Origin: CAYSXY01 sp964435165
Lineage (GTDB): Bacteria > Pseudomonadota > Alphaproteobacteria > Rickettsiales > RI-342
DNA: 8,091 bases
NCBI GenBank assembly: GCA_964435165.1
Contig: CAYSXY010000072.1
Location: 1 to 8,091, forward strand
Direction of reading: 5' to 3'
The position numbers and the translations under genes are program-made. Positions 1 through 4,735 of this stretch are shown piece by piece (within the stretch, counting starts at the first letter, position 1; each line of letters begins with the position of its first letter). The notes under the pieces are model-generated. The model was not told the DNA's origin, ran no database searches, and saw nothing but the letters and a program-made list of their open reading frames with translations.

Positions 1-5
1 ATCGG

Positions 6-40
6 GTCAGGCAGTGGGAGTCCAATCCCCACTGTCTGAC
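6..40 (+). terminator. Strong hairpin near the window edge, possible terminator
   Basis: A 13-bp stem pairs 6-18 with 28-40 with one G-T pair, around a 9-nt loop. It is followed by a short T-rich stretch (atctcttt) rather than a clean T run. Seen directly in the sequence. It may be the first of two stacked terminators for a gene left of the window, or the end of a structured RNA that starts outside it. Confidence 0.4.
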
Positions 41-72
41 ATCTCTTTAATGCGTTTTTTCCGAACATCTAT

Positions 73-107
73 AAAGGGTCGTGCATTCATTTGCGCGGCC
101 CTTTTTC
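73..107 (+). terminator. Rho-independent terminator
   Basis: A G/C-rich stem pairs about 74-84 (aagggtcgtgc) with 93-103 (gcgcggccctt), using G-T pairs, and runs straight into TTTTTCTTT. Stem followed by a U tract is the classical intrinsic terminator. The T run on the plus side indicates it ends a rightward transcript coming from left of the window. Confidence 0.75.
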
Positions 108-140
108 TTTGTGATATTTTTAATATTGGCCGTGTGGATG

Positions 141-420
141 AGATCCTTCGACTTTGCGGCTGTTGCCGCTCCGCTCAGGATGACGATCTATCATCAAGCC
201 GGTCATCTGGATTCGCCGGTTGAACCGGCGAATGACAGCTCGGTTTCTGTATGTAATTAAATAGATCCTTCGGCTGCGCAGCCTTGCCGCTTCGCTCAAG
301 GATGACGATCTATCATCAAGCCGGTCATCTGGATTCGCCAGTTGAACCGGCGAATGACAGCTCGGTTTCTGTATGTAATTAAATAGATCCTTCGGCTGCG
401 CAGCCTTGCCGCTTCGCTCA
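141..420. repeat. 122-bp tandem duplication of palindromic repeat units (two full copies plus a partial third)
   Basis: The stretch starting agatccttcg occurs at 141, 263 and 385, an exact 122-bp period. Each unit is a GATCCTTCG...CTCA(A)GGATGAC palindromic element of about 38 bp followed by an 84-bp segment that contains a second hairpin, ggattcgccggttgaaccggcgaatgac. The two 84-bp segments (179-262 and 301-384) differ at one base noticed, G218 versus A340. The first palindrome (141-178) is clearly diverged from the second and third. The second and third share the perfect 12-bp palindrome GGCTGCGCAGCC. The third unit breaks off at 420. Such elements are common intergenic repeats in alphaproteobacteria; no coding function is apparent. 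Confidence 0.9.
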
Positions 421-431
421 GTTGAACTGTC

Positions 432-451
432 ACTCCTGCGAAGGCAGGAGT
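432..451. repeat. Palindromic repeat element (CTCCTGC hairpin)
   Basis: A perfect 8-bp stem pairs ACTCCTGC (432-439) with GCAGGAGT (444-451) around a GAAG tetraloop. It is flanked by gtc and ctc in the style of the 'gtcactcctgcgaaggcaggagtc' intergenic repeats known from alphaproteobacterial genomes. No T run follows, so it is unlikely to be a terminator. Confidence 0.7.
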
Positions 452-486
452 CTCTCTATCCACAAATTCAGACGTGAGCACAACAC

Positions 487-538
487 AGATACCCGCCTCT
501 CGCCGTGCAAGCGCTGGCGCAGCAGGTCGTGGGATGAC
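487..538. repeat. Possible interrupted palindromic repeat element
   Basis: The edges, gatacccgcct on the left and gtgggatgaca on the right, resemble the two halves of a 'gatacccgcct...gcgggtatgaca' repeat. About 30 bp of unrelated G/C-rich sequence lies between them. Pairing of the outer arms is imperfect. The call rests on similarity in style to neighbouring repeats and is tentative. Confidence 0.3.
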
Positions 539-549
539 ATGTTTTTGTC

Positions 550-584
550 ATTGCCGGGCATGACCCGGTAATCCAGATGGCTGG
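550..584. repeat. Palindromic repeat element (ATTGCCGGG hairpin plus CCAG-CTGG)
   Basis: A 9-bp stem pairs ATTGCCGGG (550-558) with CCCGGTAAT (564-572) with one G-T pair. It is followed at once by a small CCAG/CTGG dyad (573-584). The form 'gtcattgccgggcatgacccggtaatccag' is a familiar intergenic repeat type in alphaproteobacteria. It is a different family from those at 141-451, so this gene-free region has collected several repeat types. Confidence 0.7.
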
Positions 585-731
585 CGTGAAGACGCGCAAA
601 TATACGTCTACTCCCAAAAGGAGAGGGCGTTTTCAATCATTTCAGCAGCGCAGTTAGGGTAGGGACTTTTTAACCTCTGCCTAAAGCAATGTTAAACCCT
701 CTCATTTATCAATGGTTGTGTAGAGGCGTAT

Positions 732-1988
732 ATGATCGCGCCACTCAGTATGTTATGGACGACCTGCTTCAGAATGTTGAATACCCCTCTTTCACTGACT
801 GATGATTCACGCCTGCCATCTATTGCTGATGGGCGCATTCTCATTGCTGAGGATGAGGCGGTGAGCCGCATGACGTTGCAGACGATTCTCACCAAGGCAG
901 GGTTTACGCAATTGGAGATGGTGGAAAATGGTCAGCAGGCGCTGGATGCATTGCTACACTTTCAGCCGGATGTGATCATTACCGACATCAATATGCCGGC
1001 ACTCAATGGGCTGGATCTGTGCCGTGCCTTGCGTGCCAGTGACGATGATGATCTTGCTTCACTGCCCATTCTCGTGCAATCAGCCTTGACAGAATCGGCG
1101 GAAAAAGAAGCGATTTTTGCTGCCGGAGCAACAGATTATGTTTGCAAGCCGATTGACCCGCCTGAATTGGTGGCGCGTGTGAAAGTGCATGTGGAGCATG
1201 AGCATCTCACCCGGGCCTTACGGCAGTTTAAAACGCGGGTCAGTCAGGAGTTGGCAACAGCCGCGTCAACACAGCGCATCATGCTGCCCAATGCGCATTA
1301 TAAAGAGACATTGGAGACGGCTTATCATCTGCATATTGACGATCACTTCCAGCCCAGTTCGGAGCTTGGCGGTGATATGTGGGGTAGCCATATGATCTCA
1401 GAGGATGAGATAGGCCTGTATAATGTCGATTTTTCCGGCCATGGCGTTAATGCGGCGCTGAATACGATTCGTCTCAACGCCTTTATGAAAAGTGCGGGCA
1501 GTGTGGCACGTTCGCCGTCGGCCTATTTGAGTCATTTAAATGCGTTGATCAAGCCACTGCTGCCCACCGAGCACTATGCCACCATGCTCTATGGCGTGGT
1601 GAATATTAAGACGCATCAATTTTCCTATGCCTCTGCCGGTGCGCCAGCGCCGGTGTTGTTTCGTCAGTCAGGGGAGGTTGAGATGCTTTCTGCTGTCGGC
1701 ATGTTACTGGGAGTGGTCGATAATGTCAGCTATGAGACGGTGGTGCGGCCTTTTCATCCCGGTGACTGCCTGCTGATTTATAGTGATGCGCTCATCGAAA
1801 CCCCCGGCGATGACGGGCATTTTTGGCCGATTGAGGAGGTAGCGGTGCAGTTTCAGTCGCAAATGGGGAGTAGCCTGCATCACACCTATGAGGCAGCATT
1901 TGCAGCGATCATTCAGCACTTTAATGCGCAGTATATGCCGCATTTATGCGATGATTTGACGTTGATTGCCTGTAGCCGGTTGGGGTGA
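732..1988 (+). CDS. Response regulator receiver fused to SpoIIE/RsbU-type PP2C serine phosphatase
   Basis: A 418-residue cytoplasmic signalling protein. Residues about 35-155 are a receiver domain: acidic pocket E40/D41, phospho-acceptor D85 in IITDINMP, switch S117 and conserved K139, so it should be phosphorylatable by a histidine kinase. A charged helical linker (about 155-190) leads to a PP2C/SpoIIE domain (about 200-415) with metal-site motifs SELGGDMWG (D215), DFSGHG (D233), YSDALIET (D352) and CDDLTLIA (D407/D408). The second Asp of the usual GGDxxD motif is Gly218; this GGDxWG form probably marks a subfamily rather than an inactive enzyme. By family, it would dephosphorylate a serine/threonine-phosphorylated partner such as an anti-sigma antagonist, but no kinase or STAS antagonist gene is adjacent. 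The start at 732 is backed by AGAGG at 722-726; M7 and M15 are less well supported alternatives. Confidence 0.9.
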   Translation: MIAPLSMLWTTCFRMLNTPLSLTDDSRLPSIADGRILIAEDEAVSRMTLQTILTKAGFTQLEMVENGQQALDALLHFQPDVIITDINMPALNGLDLCRALRASDDDDLASLPILVQSALTESAEKEAIFAAGATDYVCKPIDPPELVARVKVHVEHEHLTRALRQFKTRVSQELATAASTQRIMLPNAHYKETLETAYHLHIDDHFQPSSELGGDMWGSHMISEDEIGLYNVDFSGHGVNAALNTIRLNAFMKSAGSVARSPSAYLSHLNALIKPLLPTEHYATMLYGVVNIKTHQFSYASAGAPAPVLFRQSGEVEMLSAVGMLLGVVDNVSYETVVRPFHPGDCLLIYSDALIETPGDDGHFWPIEEVAVQFQSQMGSSLHHTYEAAFAAIIQHFNAQYMPHLCDDLTLIACSRLG

Positions 1989-2012
1989 CGATGCGCGTTG
2001 AGTCGGTGTGAT

Positions 2013-2555
2013 TTACCCTGCCGATTGCGGGGTGCCTTTTTGATTCCATGGCATCCTGGCTATCAGAAGAGCCAATCCGCAAAAACCGGTAGCACCGGCC
2101 AGCGTCAGTCCGGCGCCAATCAGCGCCGTGGCGGCGAACCAGGTGGGTGATAACAGGTAGCCTAGCAGACTGAAGGTAAGCAATAGCAAGCCAATGGTTA
2201 GCTGTACCTGACGGTCGAGCGGCAGTATCTTGCTGCCGGATGATGCAACCTCATAACCCGCTGCTTGCCAGGCTTCCAACCCGCCTTCCAGATTATAAAC
2301 TTCGAGCTCCGGATATTCTCGGAGGAGCTTTTCACAGGCGCTGCGGCCACGCGCACCCTTTTGGCAATGAATCACCAGTTTGCGATCCTTTGCGACGGGG
2401 AGGGATGTATGGTCAATTTTTCCGAGAGGGATAAGCGTTGATTGCTCCAGGCGTGCGCTGTGATGCTCTGCCGGCTCGCGCACATCAATCAGCACTGCCT
2501 CTTGCTTATCCAGCCATTGTTTGAGGGTTGCAGGGGAGATGGTTTGTAGAGGCAT
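2013..2555 (-). CDS. Rhodanese domain protein with DUF2892 membrane tail (YgaP-like)
   Basis: A 180-residue protein. Residues about 5-105 form a single rhodanese domain with DVREPAEH (24-31) and the active loop HCQKGARGRS, catalytic Cys64. Residues about 113-170 match the DUF2892 layout: a LDRQVQLTIG entry, then two hydrophobic segments with a short turn and a GFCG cysteine motif. The same domain order and size occur in E. coli YgaP, a membrane-anchored thiosulfate/persulfide sulfurtransferase, so a role in moving sulfane sulfur at the inner membrane is likely. The start has AGGAG (complement of 2566-2570) 10 nt upstream, overlapping the stop of the ArsR-type gene. The 13-bp gap shows the two are co-transcribed and probably translationally coupled. 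The gene converges on the REC-PP2C gene with only 24 bp between stops and no clear terminator. Confidence 0.93.
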   Translation of the reverse strand: MPLQTISPATLKQWLDKQEAVLIDVREPAEHHSARLEQSTLIPLGKIDHTSLPVAKDRKLVIHCQKGARGRSACEKLLREYPELEVYNLEGGLEAWQAAGYEVASSGSKILPLDRQVQLTIGLLLLTFSLLGYLLSPTWFAATALIGAGLTLAGATGFCGLALLIARMPWNQKGTPQSAG

Positions 2556-2568
2556 ATATTAGATTCTC

Positions 2569-2898
2569 CTAATTATTCTGGGTGGGTTTGCAGTAGATTA
2601 AGTATAGGACGGAAAGCAATGCTTGCGCTTCCATGCTGCACAGACGATAGCATACCGTCTGGCCTTTTCTCTCAGTATCGACCAGTCCAAAATATTTTAA
2701 TTTTGATAGGTGCTGAGACATCGATGATTGTGATAAATCAATTAGTTTAGATAATTCTCCAACAGTTTTTTCGCCGGTGGTTAAGTGGCACAAAATCATC
2801 AGCCGATTGGCATTGGCCAATTGCTTCAGCAGGGCTTCTGCTTGTATGGCGCTGCGCTCCATCTGGGTAAGGGTAGGGGGTATTTGTATCTTTTGCAT
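2569..2898 (-). CDS. ArsR-family transcriptional regulator, BigR/SqrR/YgaV-like persulfide sensor
   Basis: A 109-residue winged-helix repressor. The HTH spans about residues 43-68 (KTVGELSKLIDLSQSSMSQHLSKL has the family pattern) and the wing follows at about 72-87. Cys37 and Cys103 are 66 residues apart. From recall, the sulfide/persulfide sensors BigR and SqrR use a cysteine pair with the same spacing, so this is likely a sulfur-sensing rather than a metal-sensing ArsR protein; the usual metal-binding ELCVCDL motif is absent. Two further cysteines (83, 87) lie near the wing. It sits upstream of, and in one operon with, a rhodanese-DUF2892 gene, as expected for this family. No Shine-Dalgarno sequence precedes the ATG, and the predicted transcript start lies at or just before it. 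It probably represses its own operon and the divergent AhpD-like gene. Confidence 0.92.
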   Translation of the reverse strand: MQKIQIPPTLTQMERSAIQAEALLKQLANANRLMILCHLTTGEKTVGELSKLIDLSQSSMSQHLSKLKYFGLVDTERKGQTVCYRLCSMEAQALLSVLYLIYCKPTQNN

Positions 2899-2899
2899 A

Positions 2900-2933
2900 T
2901 TGACAACATATTATATATTGCTAATATTATCAA
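2900..2933. promoter_or_regulatory. Dyad operator with overlapping divergent promoters
   Basis: An inverted repeat pairs TTGACAACAT (2900-2909) with ATATTATCAA (2924-2933), 8 of 10 matching, with an inner ATATT-GCT-AATAT core. On the plus strand TTGACA (2900-2905), a 16-bp spacer and TAATAT (2922-2927) make a good sigma70-type promoter for the AhpD-like gene. On the minus strand TTGATA (2933-2928), a 17-bp spacer and TATGTT (2910-2905) face the repressor gene; a TATAAT lies at 2915-2910 as an alternative -10. One dimeric repressor on this dyad would shut off both directions. The operator role is inferred; the sequence elements are visible. Confidence 0.65.
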
Positions 2934-2964
2934 GTGTTATCTATCTTAATTTTCAGGAGGCGAA

Positions 2965-3318
2965 ATGGATAAATATTATCCCGATATTACCAGGCGCATC
3001 AGCGGTAACTTAAAAACGCTACGCAAGGATATTCATGACACCATGCAGGGCTTTTCAGCCATGGCGATGGCGGCGACCAAGGACGGCGCGCTGGATAAGA
3101 AAACCAAGGAATTAATTGCGCTTGCCATTGGGGTATCCACCCGCTGTGATGGCTGCATCGGCTTCCATAGCGAGGCGTTGGTTCGGCTTGGCGCCACACG
3201 TGAAGAGGTGGAGGAAACCCTTGGAATGGCTGTCTATATGGGTGGTGGCCCATCGCTGATGTATGCGGCCGACGCGCTGTTGGCGTTTGAGCAGTTTCAA
3301 GAGGATGCGGGGGAGTAG
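2965..3318 (+). CDS. Carboxymuconolactone decarboxylase family protein (AhpD-like)
   Basis: A 117-residue all-helical protein of the CMD/AhpD superfamily. The diagnostic pattern is E49, then Cys61-Asp-Gly-Cys64 and His68 (RCDGCIGFH), the CxxC...H redox site of AhpD-type alkylhydroperoxidases. Its length matches single-domain family members, which usually form oligomers. A small hydroperoxidase or thiol oxidoreductase is more likely than a true decarboxylase in aromatic breakdown, because no catabolic genes are nearby. A perfect AGGAGG (2955-2960) lies 4 nt before the ATG. It is divergent from the persulfide-sensor operon and shares its operator region, so it is probably induced by the same sulfur or oxidative signal. 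The substrate cannot be read from the sequence. Confidence 0.9.
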   Translation: MDKYYPDITRRISGNLKTLRKDIHDTMQGFSAMAMAATKDGALDKKTKELIALAIGVSTRCDGCIGFHSEALVRLGATREEVEETLGMAVYMGGGPSLMYAADALLAFEQFQEDAGE

Positions 3319-3786
3319 TTAGTAATATCGGCGTCGAACGTCGTTCTCATCCCAGTTATCACTATTGTTCATTTCAGGGAGCGCCGTGGCGCTGATTACA
3401 TGAAATAAACCGTGGTGGGGCGTAATGGATGGTTTGCGAACCTGTCCCAAAATGAGAATGATTATTTTACAGCTGCCATTGCGACATATGATATGCCTAT
3501 CAGGAAAATCCAGCTACTAAGAATAAAGCCATGCCAAGCTAATTTTGTGAATGGTTACAAGAAAAAGTATTTTCTTGCTATTGCTGTAGTTTAGTCCACT
3601 ATGATGAAGCGTTCTACGCTCTTGCCATTTGATGCTGCGGGAAGCGGCTGGCCTCTACTTAAAAGAAGCTGCGAAGATTGATATCGTTATGTTGATCCAA
3701 GACTCTTGAAAAGATGCAGTTATCCATGCGTGGTGCAAAGAAACTGCCGTGAGAATGCTTCCAACCTAGCTAGCAGGGAGAGCAGC
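3319..3786. other. 468-bp stretch with no recognisable gene
   Basis: No ORF here has both a convincing ribosome-binding site and a recognisable protein. The one structure I see is a two-tier dyad at 3371-3406: ATTTCA/TGAAAT outside (3371-3376, 3401-3406) and AGCGCC/GGCGCT inside (3380-3385, 3388-3393). It lacks a T run, so it is not a standard terminator. The rest may be the 5' region of the downstream cluster or decayed sequence. I could not pick out a confident promoter. Confidence 0.5.
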
Positions 3787-3858
3787 ATGAAAAATTTATC
3801 AATCACATCGTTAAATCGGTTGAGAGAACACACTATCCTTTCAAAGGAGATGGCTTGA
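3787..3858 (+). CDS. Possible 23-residue peptide upstream of the receiver-like gene
   Basis: ATG at 3787 opens a 23-codon frame, MKNLSITSLNRLREHTILSK..., ending TGA at 3856-3858. AGGGAG (3775-3780) is 6 nt before the start, a good ribosome-binding site. The stop lies within the TTGAGG that probably serves the next gene, 10 nt before its TTG start, as expected for translational coupling. It contains no run of one amino acid that would suggest an attenuation leader. Function unknown; it could be a coupling leader ORF or chance. Confidence 0.35.
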   Translation: MKNLSITSLNRLREHTILSKEMA

Positions 3859-3868
3859 GGATGTTTCT

Positions 3869-4384
3869 TTGAAAAGCAACCACAGCCCGAACGTTCGGTT
3901 GCTGATTATTGACGATAATGATCAGGAAGCAGCGTATGTAAAAGAATGGCTGGAAAAAGGGATGCGTATTCCCTGGGAGGCAGTGTACTGCCATAATTTA
4001 GAAGAAGCGCATGCGTTAGCAAGTGGCGTTGATCTGATTATATTAAAGCCCGAAATGGAATGCATCGAATCACCAGAAGAGGTGTTCGATAGCCTAAATG
4101 AACAGCTGTTTGAAATACCAATCATCGTACTGACGAGTGAAAGTGATAGTCATGATCTGACGACACTTGTCATGGAGCATGGAGCCGCTGACACAGTTGT
4201 TCGTGGCCAATTCTCCCGGTTGGTAGATGCTATCGAATTCGCGCTGATCCGACAAAAACACACGTCCCATACACGAAAAAATGCGGAAGACACCTTGGAA
4301 GAGAGCGCAAAACAGAATGCAGAAGAAGAGGAGAGGCATCGCCAGATTATGCGCATGTTTTCAAGTGCGTACTCTGCCGGTTAA
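3869..4384 (+). CDS. Degenerate receiver-domain protein lacking the phospho-acceptor Asp
   Basis: A 171-residue protein. Residues about 9-128 have the receiver pattern: LLIIDDNDQE with acidic pair D15/D16, DLIIL at 55-59, PIIVLTSESD with switch T89, and GAADTVVRGQF. The position that should carry the phosphorylated Asp, after DLIIL, is Lys60, and the usual Lys of the 'LVKGQ' motif is Arg112. It is therefore a pseudo-receiver, unlikely to be phosphorylated in the normal way. Residues about 130-163 are charged and probably form a coiled coil (NAEDTLEESAKQNAEEEERH); there is no output domain. The start is TTG at 3869: GAGG (3857-3860) lies 8 nt upstream, the frame is closed further upstream at 3821, and no ATG occurs before M32. 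It heads a tight plus-strand cluster with an orphan gene and nhaA, so a protein-protein role in that pathway is plausible. Confidence 0.8.
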   Translation: MKSNHSPNVRLLIIDDNDQEAAYVKEWLEKGMRIPWEAVYCHNLEEAHALASGVDLIILKPEMECIESPEEVFDSLNEQLFEIPIIVLTSESDSHDLTTLVMEHGAADTVVRGQFSRLVDAIEFALIRQKHTSHTRKNAEDTLEESAKQNAEEEERHRQIMRMFSSAYSAG

Positions 4385-4416
4385 CTTAGCTTCGCCTAGA
4401 TCAACAGGAGGCAAAC

Positions 4417-4719
4417 ATGACCTATAAATACGGTGATAAAAAATATCAACGACTTAATATTTTTACTAGAGAGTATATTGACGCGGTAAATAGCAATGCC
4501 CCTGCTGAAGAGTTGCATCAGCACCTAAGGTCTGTGATCGCTGAAGCTATCCGTACCGAGATATCGTTAGAGCATTTGCTGCGTGTGCTTTCCGGCTCGA
4601 GTCTGGAAGAATCAGACACGGAGATGTTTATTGATCACGTTTCCAGGCATTATGCTTATGGAGTGACCGCCGCTAGGGTCAAAGAGGATACAAAGACCGC
4701 CCTGAATAAAAAACAATGA
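4417..4719 (+). CDS. Uncharacterised 100-residue protein
   Basis: I do not recognise this protein. It is soluble, charged and mostly helical by composition (EELHQHLRSVIAEAI, SLEHLLRVLSG), with no cysteines, no signal peptide and no membrane segment. It has a strong start: AGGAGG at 4406-4411, 5 nt before the ATG. It follows the pseudo-receiver gene by 32 bp and precedes nhaA by 16 bp, so it is almost certainly co-transcribed with them. The clear ribosome-binding site and conserved spacing make it a real gene. A regulatory or adaptor role with the pseudo-receiver is only a guess from position. Confidence 0.75.
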   Translation: MTYKYGDKKYQRLNIFTREYIDAVNSNAPAEELHQHLRSVIAEAIRTEISLEHLLRVLSGSSLEESDTEMFIDHVSRHYAYGVTAARVKEDTKTALNKKQ

Positions 4720-4735
4720 GTCAGGCGTCATTGGT

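Noticed and set aside
14..223. 69-residue plus-strand ORF
   Set aside because: It runs through both hairpins and the first repeat unit, has no ribosome-binding site and looks like translated repeat sequence.
296..636. Two minus-strand ORFs of 61 and 68 residues
   Set aside because: They consist of translated palindromic repeats (for example DRETPAFAGV, a well-known false ORF from such elements).
3412..3594. 60-residue ORF with GTG start
   Set aside because: There is no ribosome-binding site and no recognisable pattern; its length is expected by chance in a gene-free region.
3861..3872. ATG at 3861 as the start of the receiver-like gene
   Set aside because: It gives M-F-L-stop in another frame. 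The receiver frame is closed upstream at 3821, leaving TTG at 3869 as the supported start.
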